Part shown: in pieces, positions 16,583 through 25,140 of the stretch | Layout of the letters: the number at the start of each line of letters is the position of its first letter | Position numbering within the stretch: the stretch's first letter is position 1 | NCBI RefSeq assembly: GCF_025725725.1 | Contig: NZ_CP107020.1 | Coordinates: 558,001 to 622,000 of the forward strand | Reading direction: 5' to 3' | DNA: 64,000 nucleotides | Source: Brachybacterium huguangmaarense | GTDB lineage: Bacteria > Actinomycetota > Actinomycetes > Actinomycetales > Dermabacteraceae | Notes under the pieces: generated by a model | What the model was told of the DNA's origin: nothing | Database searches by the model: none | The model's input: the letters and a program-made list of their open reading frames with translations, nothing else | Position numbers and translations under genes: made by a program

Positions 16583-17842
16583 TCAGTCGAGGGCGGCTTC
16601 GAGGTTGCTCTGCACCGTGCCGAGGATCGTCGCCGGATCCTGGCTCGCGAGGGACTCGAGCTGGGAGTTGAGGTCCGCGATCACGTCGGAGACGCCGGCC
16701 TGGGAGGGGATGTTCTTGGCGTACTCGGCACCGGCGCTGAAGGCCGCGAGATCCGGGTACTGGGCCGACCAGTCCGCGGCGGCCGCCGTGAGCGACGGCA
16801 TGACGCCGAAGGCCTTGGCGAAGGCCATCTGCTGCTCCTTGGAGGTCAGGAACTCGACGAGCTTGAGCGCGTCGTCCTGGTGGGAGGAGTCGGCGGCGAT
16901 GCCCCACGCGTTGGTGAACTGCAGCGTGGCCTTGCCGGCGGGGCCCGCCGGCAGCTCGGCCACCCGGTAGGCGACATCGGGGAAGTCGGCCTCGAGACCG
17001 CCGGTGATCCAGTTGCCCTCGATCGTCATCGCGCACTGCTTCTTGCCGAACGCCTCGCCGCCCCAGCCGGCGCCGAGGTCCTTGGCGAACTTCATGGTCC
17101 CCGCGCCCAGGAGCGACTTGACGTAGTTGAGGCCCTCGACGTTCTGGGCGGAGTCGGCGGTCGCCTTGCCGTCGGTCACGAGCTCGCCGCCGGCCTGGGC
17201 CATGAACGCGCCGAGCCGCGCGTACTCGCCGCTCACGGCGAGGCCCACGACATCGCCCTGGGTGAGCTTCTGGGCGACGGCGGTCAGTCCGTCCCAGTCG
17301 GTCGGGAGGTCGCCGTCGCCCAGGCCCGCGGCCTGCCACAGCTCGGTGTTGATGATGAGGGCGAGGGTCGAGAAGTCCTTGGGCGCGCCGTACTGCTTGC
17401 CGTCGAGCGTGAAGGCCTCCATGAGCGCCGGGTAGAAGTCGTCCTTGTTCGAGAGCCTGTCCCCGTAGGCCTCGAGCGACCCGTTGGAGGCGAAGCCGGC
17501 GAGGGAGTCGGAGGACAGGTAGAACACGTCCGAGGGCTTGCCCGAGGCGAAGCCCTGGGAGAGCTGCTGGGCCAGGTCCGAGGCGGCGATGACCTTGGCC
17601 TCGGTGCCGGAGTCCTTCGACCAGGCGGCCACGGCGTCCTGGACGGCCGTGGTCTCGGCGTCGCCGGAGGAGCCGATGAGCACGCTCAGGCCGCTCGAGC
17701 TGCCGCCGCCGTCCGAGCCGCCGTCGGACGAGTCGAAGCCGCTGCCTCCGCATGCGGCGAGGCCGAGGCCGAGGGCGGGAGCGGCGGCGAGGGTGCCGAG
17801 CACGCGGCGCCGGGTGACGGGTGAGATGCGGGTGGGGGTCAT
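16583..17842 (-). CDS. Sugar ABC transporter substrate-binding lipoprotein
   Basis: Extracytoplasmic solute-binding protein (419 aa) of the CUT1 type that delivers a sugar to the two permeases downstream. The signal peptide carries a twin-arginine-like TRRRVLG followed by a lipobox ending at Cys31 (GLAACGG), then a Gly/Ser-rich linker to about residue 50. The mature domain shows the usual pattern (DVFYLSSDSLAGFASNG, later GWGGEAFGKKQCAMTIEGNW). The ATG at 17842 follows AGGAG. Its neighbours are LacI upstream and, divergently, a glycogen-debranching-type enzyme, which suggests an alpha-glucan-derived oligosaccharide. That is inference from context. Confidence 0.92.
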   Translation of the reverse strand: MTPTRISPVTRRRVLGTLAAAPALGLGLAACGGSGFDSSDGGSDGGGSSSGLSVLIGSSGDAETTAVQDAVAAWSKDSGTEAKVIAASDLAQQLSQGFASGKPSDVFYLSSDSLAGFASNGSLEAYGDRLSNKDDFYPALMEAFTLDGKQYGAPKDFSTLALIINTELWQAAGLGDGDLPTDWDGLTAVAQKLTQGDVVGLAVSGEYARLGAFMAQAGGELVTDGKATADSAQNVEGLNYVKSLLGAGTMKFAKDLGAGWGGEAFGKKQCAMTIEGNWITGGLEADFPDVAYRVAELPAGPAGKATLQFTNAWGIAADSSHQDDALKLVEFLTSKEQQMAFAKAFGVMPSLTAAAADWSAQYPDLAAFSAGAEYAKNIPSQAGVSDVIADLNSQLESLASQDPATILGTVQSNLEAALD

Positions 17843-17911
17843 GACTGCTCCTGAGGTGAGGCGATGGGCCGGACGGGATCGGTGAGGGTGGTCGGGAGGC
17901 GGCGCGCGGCG

Positions 17912-19015
17912 TCAGGTCGCGCGGCGACGATGCACGACCGGCGTGAGCAGGTCGGTGGGGTCGGAGGCCGGGGAGGCGCCGGGATGCTCGATGCGGTGGA
18001 TGAGCAGGTCGACCATGCGGCGGGCGGCCTGCTCGACGGGCTGGTCGACGCTCGAGATGCCGACGGCCCGCGCGATGGGGGTGTCGTCGAAGCCGACGAC
18101 ACGGTCCATGACGTCGTGGCGGCCGAGCGCTCGCATGCGGGCGATCGCACCGAGCGCGAGCGAGTCCGAGACGCACACGAGGGCGTCGGCGCCGGCGGCC
18201 ACGAGCCGCTCCGCCGCGCCCTGGCCGTTCTCGAAGCTGTCCTCGACCCGGTCGACGAGATCGGGCACGTGACCCAGGTCCTCCATCGCGGTGACGTAGC
18301 CGTCGAAGCGGTCGTCGCCCGCGCCGGAGCCCTCGGGCCAGCCCATGAACCCGATGCGGCGCGCCCCGTCCTCGGCGAGGAGGCGGGTCGCGGCGTCCGT
18401 CCCGGCGCGGCCGTCGATGTCGATCCAGTCGTGGTCGCGCGTCGTGGCGGCGTCGATGCGCCCCCAGGGGCGCCCGAAGCAGACGAAGGGGATGTCGTGC
18501 TCGAGCAGCCAGTCGGCGCGCCGGTCGCCGTGGTTGGTGGAGGTCAGCAGGAACCCGTCGAGCGCGTTGGTGGCCCGCAGGTCCTCGTAGGCGGCGATCT
18601 CGGCGGCCTCGCCGTCGGCTGCGAAGACGAGGAGGGCGTAGCCGCACTCGTGAGCGCGCGCGGTGAGGGCGTGGAGCAGGCGGTCGAGGATGGAGCCGTT
18701 GATGCCGTCGGTCGTGTCCTGCATGCGGAAGCCGAGCAGCCGCGAGCGCCGGGTGCGGAGTTGGCGGGCCGCCGCGCTCGGGCGGTAGCCGACGCGCTCG
18801 ATCTCCCCCCGCACGGCGGAGCGGGTGGGCTCGGCGACCCGCTCGGGGCTGTTGAGCACGTTCGAGACGGTCTGCCGTGAGACCCCGAGGGCGCGGGCGA
18901 TCGAGTTGAGCGTCGGCGTGGCGGTACCGGTGTCGGCCGGGGCGTTCACGCGGCGGCCGGCGGGTACCTGCTCGCCGCTCGCGGTCCCGTGGCCATGCTG
19001 GCTCTCCTGGCCCAT
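17912..19015 (-). CDS. LacI-family transcriptional regulator
   Basis: Sugar-responsive repressor (367 aa). The LacI HTH lies at about residues 35-60 (LNSIARALGVSRQTVSNVLN), followed by the hinge region and a periplasmic-binding-protein-like effector domain. The start at 19015 is chosen because AGGAGG lies 8 nt upstream. A longer frame to 19093 would run into the operator palindrome. It still leaves a Gly/His/Gln-rich lead of about 33 residues before the HTH. It is the first gene of the lacI-SBP-permease-permease operon and probably represses both this operon and the divergent debranching gene through the two operators upstream. Confidence 0.93.
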   Translation of the reverse strand: MGQESQHGHGTASGEQVPAGRRVNAPADTGTATPTLNSIARALGVSRQTVSNVLNSPERVAEPTRSAVRGEIERVGYRPSAAARQLRTRRSRLLGFRMQDTTDGINGSILDRLLHALTARAHECGYALLVFAADGEAAEIAAYEDLRATNALDGFLLTSTNHGDRRADWLLEHDIPFVCFGRPWGRIDAATTRDHDWIDIDGRAGTDAATRLLAEDGARRIGFMGWPEGSGAGDDRFDGYVTAMEDLGHVPDLVDRVEDSFENGQGAAERLVAAGADALVCVSDSLALGAIARMRALGRHDVMDRVVGFDDTPIARAVGISSVDQPVEQAARRMVDLLIHRIEHPGASPASDPTDLLTPVVHRRRAT

Positions 19016-19080
19016 GGCTCGTACCTCCTGTCCCGTCCTTGCGACGTCCCACGGTGCGACACCGCGAGGACTCCGTGGCA

Positions 19081-19094
19081 TTTGATCGTTCAAA
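19081..19094. promoter_or_regulatory. LacI-type operator 1
   Basis: TTTGATCGTTCAAA is palindromic except for one pair and has the central CG typical of LacI-family sites. Its centre is 32 bp from that of the perfect operator 2, about three helical turns. Confidence 0.75.
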
Positions 19095-19112
19095 CGCGGT
19101 TGCGCTCGAGAA

Positions 19113-19126
19113 TTTGATCGATCAAA
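19113..19126. promoter_or_regulatory. LacI-type operator 2, perfect palindrome
   Basis: TTTGATCGATCAAA is a perfect 14-bp palindrome in an AT-rich patch between the divergent lacI and debranching-enzyme genes. Both operators lie where they can block promoters in both directions. Confidence 0.8.
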
Positions 19127-19216
19127 CTGTGGATGCGCCCATCGTCAGCCGCTGATGCGGGCCTGTCAAGCACCGCCCGGCTCCCGCCGGGCGCCACCCC
19201 CGTCCGGAGGAGTCCG

Positions 19217-21292
19217 TTGACCGCGCAGCAGCCCTCGCCCGCCACGCCCCCGGACGCCTCGGCGTCCCTCCCCGGCGGCCTGCCCCCGAGCATCCATCCC
19301 CTCGAGTTCCACCAGCCGTTCGTGCACGACCTCACCGGGGTCTTCAACGCCCCCGTCCAGGCGTGGTCGCTGCCCGACGGGTCGATGCACGGCTCCGGTG
19401 CCCACGGGATCTACGCGGGCGACACCCGCATCGTCTCGCGCCTGACCGTCGAGGCCCTGGGCGGTCAGCTCTCGCCGCTCCCGGTGCAGGTGGTCTCGGC
19501 CCGCGAGGTCGTGCACACCGACGCCGTCTCCCTGCTCGACGGCACCGTCGACCCGCTCCTGCTGCTGCGCCGCGCTCGCCGCGCCGATACCGACGGCGTC
19601 ACCGAGACCCTCACGCTGACGAGCGCGGACCCGCGCCCCCGCGCGCTCTCGCTGCGCGTGCGTCTCGGCGTCGACGACACCTCGATGTCGGCGGTCAAGG
19701 ACCCCCGGATCCTGATCCAGCGCACGTCTCCCCTGCCGTCGGTGACGGTCGATACCGCCTCGGGCACCGCCCGGTGGGTCTTCGGCCCCCGTGCGCACGC
19801 CGCTCTGCGCACCGACGTCCCGATGTCGGCCACCGACAGCCCGTGGGAGATCGAGCTGAGCGTCGAGCTGCACCTGGACGGCCCCGGCTCGGTCGAGGCG
19901 AGCTGGCGCCTCGAGGCGCAGGACCCGTCGCTGCCCTTCGCGGCCCCCGCGCCGTCCGCCGTGCTCGGCGCCGCCGCCGAGCGCGCCCGCGCGGCGAGCC
20001 GCGGCGCGGACGACCCCGAGCGGCGCGCCGTCGCCGATCTTGTGGCACGCTCCCTGGGCGATCTCGATGCTCTGCGCCTGCGTACGCACGAGCACGCCGA
20101 CGAGGTCTTCTACGCGGCGGGCGCGCCGTGGTTCTTCACGCTCTTCGGCCGTGACGCGCTCATCGCCGCGTCCCTCGCCCTGCCCGTCGATCCCGAGATC
20201 GCGTGGGGCACCCTGCGCACGCTCGGCGCACGGCAGGGCAGGGTGCGCGACCCCGAGACGGCGGAGCAGCCGGGCAAGATCCTGCACGAGGTCCGCGCCG
20301 AGGGCATGGACATGGTCGACTCCCACCTGCCGCCCGTCTACTACGGCACGATCGACGCGACGCCCCTGTGGATCGAGCTGCTCCACGAGGCGTGGAGCGC
20401 CGAGACGGCCGCGGGGTCGGACGAGGCGACCCGGCGCGCCGCGGCGCGCGTGCGAGTGCTCCGGCCCCAACTTGAGGGCGCCGCGACCTGGCTCCTCGAA
20501 CATGCCGACGCCGATCGCGACGGGTTCCTCGAGTACATCGACGAGTCGGGGCACGGCCTGACCAACCAGGGCTGGAAGGACTCCGGCGACTCCGTCCGGC
20601 GCGCCGACGGGTCGCTCGCCGAGGGCAGCATCGCGCTCGCGGAGGTGCAGGGGTACGCCTATGCCGCCGCGCTCCACGCCGCCGAGCTGTTCGAGGGCCT
20701 CGACGACGGTCCGAGGGGCAGCGCGGGAACGGACGAGACGGCGGCGCTCCCGGCGCGTCTGCGCCTCTGGGCCGCCGAGCTGCGCGAGCGGTTCCGCGCG
20801 GCGTTCTGGTGCACCGACGAGCTGGGGCCCTACGTCGCGCTCGCCCTCGACGGGTCCAAGCGGCCCGTCGACGGTGTCGCCTCGAACATGGGCCACCTGC
20901 TCGGGACGGGGCTGCTCGACGCCGAGGAGGAGGCCGTCGTCGTGCGCCGCCTCCTGCATCCCAGCATGTTCTCCGGGTACGGGATCCGGACCCTGTCGAC
21001 GACCAACGCCGCCTACTGGCCGCTGCGGTACCACGGCGGGAGCGTCTGGACCCACGACACCGGCTACATCCTGCGCGGCATGCTGCGGGCGGGCTTCCGC
21101 GACGAGGCCCAGGTGCTCGCGCGGGGTCTGCTCCGGGCCTCGGAGGGCTTCGACCGCCGCATGCCTGAGCTGTTCGGCGGGCAGGCGGCCGACGAGGTGT
21201 GGCCGCCCGTGCCCTACCCGGCATCGTGCCGCCCGCAGGCGTGGGCCGCGGCGACGGCGGTGACGGTCGCCCAGGCGCTCGACGCGCTCTGA
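19217..21292 (+). CDS. Glycogen-debranching-type enzyme (amylo-alpha-1,6-glucosidase family)
   Basis: Predicted cytosolic glucan-processing enzyme (691 aa). An N-terminal beta-rich domain of the GDE N-terminal type (about 40-240, HDLTGVFNAPVQAWSLPDG then GIYAGDTRIVSRL) is followed by an (alpha/alpha)6 glycosidase domain. FFTLFGRDALIAASLALP opens the latter, and the acid motifs NQGWKDSGDSV and VWTHDTGYILRGML are catalytic-domain hallmarks. The TTG at 19217 is preferred over earlier frames because GGAGGAG ends 4 nt before it. The two LacI operators upstream tie it to the divergent sugar ABC operon. The exact substrate (glycogen branch or other alpha-glucoside) is not fixed by sequence. Confidence 0.9.
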   Translation: MTAQQPSPATPPDASASLPGGLPPSIHPLEFHQPFVHDLTGVFNAPVQAWSLPDGSMHGSGAHGIYAGDTRIVSRLTVEALGGQLSPLPVQVVSAREVVHTDAVSLLDGTVDPLLLLRRARRADTDGVTETLTLTSADPRPRALSLRVRLGVDDTSMSAVKDPRILIQRTSPLPSVTVDTASGTARWVFGPRAHAALRTDVPMSATDSPWEIELSVELHLDGPGSVEASWRLEAQDPSLPFAAPAPSAVLGAAAERARAASRGADDPERRAVADLVARSLGDLDALRLRTHEHADEVFYAAGAPWFFTLFGRDALIAASLALPVDPEIAWGTLRTLGARQGRVRDPETAEQPGKILHEVRAEGMDMVDSHLPPVYYGTIDATPLWIELLHEAWSAETAAGSDEATRRAAARVRVLRPQLEGAATWLLEHADADRDGFLEYIDESGHGLTNQGWKDSGDSVRRADGSLAEGSIALAEVQGYAYAAALHAAELFEGLDDGPRGSAGTDETAALPARLRLWAAELRERFRAAFWCTDELGPYVALALDGSKRPVDGVASNMGHLLGTGLLDAEEEAVVVRRLLHPSMFSGYGIRTLSTTNAAYWPLRYHGGSVWTHDTGYILRGMLRAGFRDEAQVLARGLLRASEGFDRRMPELFGGQAADEVWPPVPYPASCRPQAWAAATAVTVAQALDAL

Positions 21293-21431
21293 CGGGCACG
21301 CTCGAGGACGAGCCGCGGCCCGGGCGGCGCTGCGGCTGGAGCGGGGCCCGGCACGCGGCTGGGGCGGGGGGCGCTGCGGCGCCTGAAGCCGGGGTGGTGC
21401 GGCGCACTGGCCGGACGCCCGCCGTTCGAGC

Positions 21432-21473
21432 CTGCTGGCGGACCATCGGAAGCCCACCACGGTCCCCCAGCAG
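21432..21473. repeat. GGACC-family palindrome, copy 3
   Basis: CTGCTGGCGGACC (21432-21444) and GGTCCCCCAGCAG (21461-21473) form 13-bp arms with one mismatch. The 16-nt centre has the same length as the GTG-N10-CAC centre of copies 1 and 2. Confidence 0.6.
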
Positions 21474-21515
21474 ACCCGACACCGAGGACCGGCCATGGCC
21501 TCGCCGTCAGATCCC

Positions 21516-21555
21516 GCTCCCGGACCGTCGGGAGCGCATCACGGTCCCCCAGCGG
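21516..21555. repeat. GGACC-family palindrome, copy 4 (degenerate)
   Basis: The core GGACC (21522-21526) and GGTCC (21543-21547) are again separated by 16 nt. The outer arms pair as CCGCT/AGCGG with a mismatched triplet between. Confidence 0.5.
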
Positions 21556-21640
21556 ACTCGTCCATCGCATCGCCCGCCCCGGACCCCGAGCGCTGCGGCG
21601 CGCCATGACGGGCGCGGTGGGTGAGCGGTGCCCGCTCGCG

Positions 21641-22165
21641 CTATTCGCCGGCGCGCGGCGGCTCGGGGTGGCGACCCCGTTCCGCGAGGCCGTGGAGATC
21701 CACCTCCGCGCGGCCCTCGAGCACGTCGAGCGCCCGCAGCGCTCGCGACGCGCCCCAGGTGCTCAGCAGGTGTGCGTCCTCGGGACCGACGAGCGCCCAG
21801 TCGTCGAGCTCGGCGGCCTGCAGGCGGATCCGCGCGCGCAGCTCGGCCTCGGGCATCACGCCGGCGTCGAACACGAAGTGCACGCCCATCGGCGCGGAGT
21901 TCGCAGCGCGCGACGGCGCCCAGTCCAGGGCGAGCAGGCGGCCGATGGAGAGGTCGAGTCCGAGCTCCTCGATCACCTCGCGGTGCGCGCACTGCCGCGG
22001 GTCCTCCCCTGGGTCCACGCCGCCACCGGGCAGCAGCCAGTGGTCGCGGTAGTTGGGCTTCTCGATGACGAAGCGTCCGGTCTCGTCGCGCAGCATCACG
22101 GCCCCCGAGGAGATGATCTTCGGCAGCCCTGCGAAATACACCGGATCGGGCAGCAGCTCGTTCAT
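21641..22165 (-). CDS. Nudix hydrolase
   Basis: Hydrolase of nucleoside-diphosphate-linked compounds (174 aa), likely housekeeping or regulatory. The complete Nudix box spans residues 48-70 (G48-x5-E54-x7-R62-E63-V-x-E66-E67-L-G69), so it should be catalytically competent with Mg2+. The N-terminal segment KIISSGAVMLRDETGRFVI is the usual first strand pair. The ATG at 22165 has AGGA 8 nt upstream. The substrate is unknown. It is convergent with the debranching-enzyme gene, without an operon partner. Confidence 0.9.
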   Translation of the reverse strand: MNELLPDPVYFAGLPKIISSGAVMLRDETGRFVIEKPNYRDHWLLPGGGVDPGEDPRQCAHREVIEELGLDLSIGRLLALDWAPSRAANSAPMGVHFVFDAGVMPEAELRARIRLQAAELDDWALVGPEDAHLLSTWGASRALRALDVLEGRAEVDLHGLAERGRHPEPPRAGE

Positions 22166-22400
22166 CCCGTCATCCTGGCACGCCGACGCCGCTGGACGTC
22201 CCCCGGGCCGACATCCCCGGGCCAACGTCCCGCGCCCCGATCCTGCATCCCGATCCCCAGCCCGACCCTTCCCGCAGTCGGACCCTGCCGCAGCCCGACC
22301 CGCACCCGCACCTGCACCTGCACCTGCTGACGCTCCTCGACCTCCGAACCCCTCCCGAGCTCTCCGTCGGCCCTCGACCCCCGGGCGAAAGACAGCTGAC

Positions 22401-22426
22401 GGCACCTATCAGACGCGATAGGTGCC
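22401..22426 (-). terminator. Hairpin downstream of glpK
   Basis: GGCACCTATC (22401-22410) pairs perfectly with GATAGGTGCC (22417-22426), loop 6 nt. It is the first strong hairpin after the glpK stop at 22604, beyond the tandem repeat. Confidence 0.45.
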
Positions 22427-22448
22427 GCCAGGTGGCAATGGGTCGGCG

Positions 22449-22548
22449 GCGGGGCGACCCCCGCAGAACCGGGCCGCGGGGCGACCCTACGGAACCGGGC
22501 CGCGGGACAGCCCCACAGAACCAGCCGCGGGACAGCCCCACGGGGCCA
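22449..22548. repeat. Imperfect 22-27-bp tandem repeat, four copies
   Basis: Four units of the type GCGGGGCGACCC followed by an AGAACCGGGCC-like half follow one another (starts at 22449, 22476, 22502, 22527). Lengths vary from 27 to 22 bp, so the array is not a protein-coding repeat. Confidence 0.6.
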
Positions 22549-22603
22549 GGCCTCGGCCCGGCCCGGCCCGGCCCGCGAGGTGAGACGCCCCCCGGGCCGG
22601 ACG

Positions 22604-24139
22604 TCAGCCGTACAGCTCGTTGACGTCCTCGTCGACCCAGTCGTAGGTGCGCTCGACGGCCTTCTTCCACAGCCGCAGGTAGCGCTCGCGGGTCGCCTCG
22701 TCCATCGTGGGCTCCCAGCGCTTGTCCTCGGCCCAGTTGTCGATGACGTCCTGCTCGCCGTCCCAGAAGCCGACGGCGATGCCGGCCGCGTAGGCGGCGC
22801 CGAGCGCGGTGGTCTCGATGACCTGGGGGCGCACGACGGGAACGCCGAGGATGTCGGCCTGGAACTGCATGAGCGTCTCGTTCTTGACCATGCCGCCGTC
22901 GACCTTGAGCTCGCTCAGCTCGACCCCGGAGTCCGCGTTCATCGCGTCCAGCACGTCGCGCGACTGGAACGCCGTGGACTCGAGCGCGGCCCGCGCGATG
23001 TGGTTCTTGTTGATGTACCGGGTGAGGCCGACGATCGCGCCGCGGGCGTCGGACTTCCAGTACGGGGCGAACAGGCCGGAGAAGGCGGGCACGATGTAGC
23101 AGCCGCCGTTGTCGTCGACCTTCTTGGCGAGGTCCTCGATCTCGGGCGCGTCGCTGATGAGCCCGAGGTTGTCGCGGACCCACTGCACGAGCGAGCCGGT
23201 CACGGCGATCGAGCCCTCGAGGGCGTAGATCGGCTTGTTGTCGCCGATCTTGTAGGCGACCGTGGTCAGCAGGCCGTTCTCGCTGCGCACCAGCTCCTCT
23301 CCGGTGTTGATGAGCATGAAGTTGCCGGTGCCGTAGGTGTTCTTGGCCTGGCCGACCTCGAAGCAGGCCTGGCCGAAGGTCGCGGCCTGCTGGTCGCCCA
23401 GGATGCCCGCGATCGGGGTGTCGATGAGCAGGCCCTGCTTGCGGCCCGTGCCGTAGACCTCGGACGAGGAACGGATCTCCGGGAGCATGGACAGCGGGAT
23501 GCCCATGTCGCCCGCGATGTCCTCGTTCCAGTCGAGGGTGTCGATGTTCATGAGCATCGTGCGGGAGGCGTTGGTGACGTCCGTGACGTGCACGCCGCCG
23601 TCCTTGCCGCCCGTCATGTTCCACACGAGCCACGAGTCGGTGTTGCCGAACAGCAGGTCGCCCTTCTCGGCCTTCTCGCGGGCGCCCTCGACGTTGTCGA
23701 GGATCCACTTGACCTTGGGGCCCGAGAAGTAGGTCGCGAGCGGGAGGCCCACGCGCTCCTTGTACTTCTCGGCGCCCTCGTCACCGGCCAGCTCGTCGCA
23801 GATCTTCTGGGTGCGGGTGTCCTGCCAGACGATCGCGTTGTAGACGGGCTCGCCCGTCGTCCTGTCCCACACGACGGCGGTCTCGCGCTGGTTGGTGATG
23901 CCGACGGCGGCGAGCTGGTGGCGGTTGATCTCGGCGCCGACCAGGGCGTCGCCGACGACGCTGCGGGTGTTCCGCCAGATCTCGGCGGCGTCGTGCTCGA
24001 CCCATCCGGCCTTGGGGAAGATCTGCTCGTGCTCGCGCTGGCCGCTGGCCACGATCTGGCCGGCGTGGTCGAACACGATCGCGCGGGTGGACGTGGTCCC
24101 CTGGTCGATCGCGAGGATGTACTTCTGGTCGTCGTTCAT
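22604..24139 (-). CDS. glpK: Glycerol kinase
   Basis: ATP-dependent kinase converting glycerol to sn-glycerol 3-phosphate (511 aa, normal length; FGGY family). The N-terminal phosphate loop [27 protein letters not shown] and the C-terminal [20 protein letters not shown] are the family signatures. The ATG at 24139 has AAGGAG 7 nt upstream. It is the last gene of the glpD-glpF-glpK series on the minus strand, so uptake, phosphorylation and oxidation of glycerol are encoded together. A large hairpin separates it from glpF and may tune its expression. Confidence 0.97.
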   Translation of the reverse strand: MNDDQKYILAIDQGTTSTRAIVFDHAGQIVASGQREHEQIFPKAGWVEHDAAEIWRNTRSVVGDALVGAEINRHQLAAVGITNQRETAVVWDRTTGEPVYNAIVWQDTRTQKICDELAGDEGAEKYKERVGLPLATYFSGPKVKWILDNVEGAREKAEKGDLLFGNTDSWLVWNMTGGKDGGVHVTDVTNASRTMLMNIDTLDWNEDIAGDMGIPLSMLPEIRSSSEVYGTGRKQGLLIDTPIAGILGDQQAATFGQACFEVGQAKNTYGTGNFMLINTGEELVRSENGLLTTVAYKIGDNKPIYALEGSIAVTGSLVQWVRDNLGLISDAPEIEDLAKKVDDNGGCYIVPAFSGLFAPYWKSDARGAIVGLTRYINKNHIARAALESTAFQSRDVLDAMNADSGVELSELKVDGGMVKNETLMQFQADILGVPVVRPQVIETTALGAAYAAGIAVGFWDGEQDVIDNWAEDKRWEPTMDEATRERYLRLWKKAVERTYDWVDEDVNELYG

Positions 24140-24185
24140 CGAAACTCCTTCGTTGCGGATGGCGGTGGACTGCGGTGGGTGGAGG

Positions 24186-24233
24186 GGACGGCGGGCACGC
24201 GCCGAGGGTGCTCTCGGGGCGCGCCCGCCGTCC
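24186..24233 (-). terminator. Intercistronic hairpin glpF-glpK
   Basis: Two 21-nt arms (24186-24206 and 24213-24233) pair with two mismatches across a 6-nt loop directly after glpF. It could be a partial terminator or an mRNA stabiliser. Confidence 0.6.
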
Positions 24234-24237
24234 GCCG

Positions 24238-24981
24238 TCAGATGAAGGCCTTGGCGGCGAGGCCCGCGAGGATGCCGCCGACGGCGGGCCCGGCGATCGG
24301 CACCCACGCGTACGACCAGTCCGAGCCGCCCTTGTGCGGGATCGGGAGGAGCGCGTGGGCGATGCGGGGACCGAGGTCACGGGCCGGGTTGATGGCGTAG
24401 CCGGTGGGGCCGCCGAGGCTCGCGCCGATCACGACGACCAGCAGGGCCACCGCGAGCGGGCCCAGGCCCGAGGGCGTCCCGCCGAACAGGATGATGATGA
24501 ACACCAGGATGAAGGTCGCGATGACCTCCGTGACGAAGTTCCATCCGTACGAGCGGATCTCCGGGCCGGTCGAGAACACGCCGAGGATCTTGCCCTCGTC
24601 GGTCTCGGCGTCGAAGTGCTTCTTGTAGGAGAGCCAGCACAGCACGGCGCCGAGGAAGGCGCCGATCATCTGGGCGACGATGTAGGCGATCACGTTGCCG
24701 AAGGTGGCCGGGATGGCGGGGAGGCCCGCGGCGGCATCCCCGGGATACAGGTCGCTGCCGTTGACCAGCAGACCGAGCGTGACGGCCGGGTTCAGGTGGG
24801 CACCGGTCTTGTAGGCGACGTAGACGCCCGAGAAGACCGCGAGCCCCCAGCCGAAGCTGATCATCAGCCAGCCGCCGCCGAAACCCTTGGTCTTGGTCAG
24901 GATGTTGTTGGCGACCACGCCGCCGCCCAGCAGCAGCAGGACGGCGGTGCCGACGATCTCGTGAAGGAAGATCACTCCCAT
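24238..24981 (-). CDS. glpF: Glycerol facilitator (aquaglyceroporin)
   Basis: MIP-family channel for passive glycerol entry (247 aa, six helices plus two half-helices). Both pore motifs are present: NPA at residues 64-66 (HLNPAVT) and NPARD at 198-202. The Asp after the second NPA is the marker that separates glycerol facilitators from water channels. The ATG at 24981 follows GAGGAG. Position between glpD and glpK confirms the role. Confidence 0.96.
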   Translation of the reverse strand: MGVIFLHEIVGTAVLLLLGGGVVANNILTKTKGFGGGWLMISFGWGLAVFSGVYVAYKTGAHLNPAVTLGLLVNGSDLYPGDAAAGLPAIPATFGNVIAYIVAQMIGAFLGAVLCWLSYKKHFDAETDEGKILGVFSTGPEIRSYGWNFVTEVIATFILVFIIILFGGTPSGLGPLAVALLVVVIGASLGGPTGYAINPARDLGPRIAHALLPIPHKGGSDWSYAWVPIAGPAVGGILAGLAAKAFI

Positions 24982-25029
24982 GGGTACTCCTCATCGAGTA
25001 GGGCGCCCCCGGGCGGGCGACGCCGGTGG

Positions 25030-25053
25030 CCGAGCGGACGGTGGTCCGCTCGG
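25030..25053 (-). terminator. Hairpin between glpD and glpF (second)
   Basis: CCGAGCGGAC (25030-25039) and GTCCGCTCGG (25044-25053) form a perfect 10-bp stem with a 4-nt loop, 49 bp upstream of glpF. Confidence 0.5.
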
Positions 25054-25109
25054 TCGCAGGGGGGAATCCTCCCTGACCTGCCATGGCATGCACACGGCAT
25101 GCCGACGGA

Positions 25110-25137
25110 CGTGTCCGGGCACGGCCGCCCGGACACG
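25110..25137 (-). terminator. Terminator-like hairpin directly after glpD
   Basis: CGTGTCCGGGC (25110-25120) pairs perfectly with GCCCGGACACG (25127-25137), loop 6 nt, only 3 nt beyond the glpD stop. glpF may therefore have its own promoter or depend on readthrough. Confidence 0.6.
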
Positions 25138-25140
25138 GGC

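Larger units (their letters stand above)
21293..21640. other. Intergenic region with two GGACC palindromes, no gene seen
   Basis: These 348 bp lie between the convergent debranching-enzyme and Nudix genes. They hold two GGACC-family palindromes (21432-21473 and 21516-21555) and otherwise GC-rich DNA without a recognisable product. Confidence 0.5.
22166..22603. other. Intergenic repeats between the Nudix and glpK genes, no gene seen
   Basis: The 438 bp separate two minus-strand genes. A short hexamer array (GCACCT repeated three times near 22304-22327), a terminator-like hairpin (22401-22426) and a 26-bp tandem repeat (22449-22548) fill most of it. No protein could be recognised. Confidence 0.5.

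Noticed and set aside
19016..19093. Longer lacI reading frame starting at 19093
   Set aside because: It would begin inside operator 1 and lacks a ribosome binding site. AGGAGG precedes the ATG at 19015.
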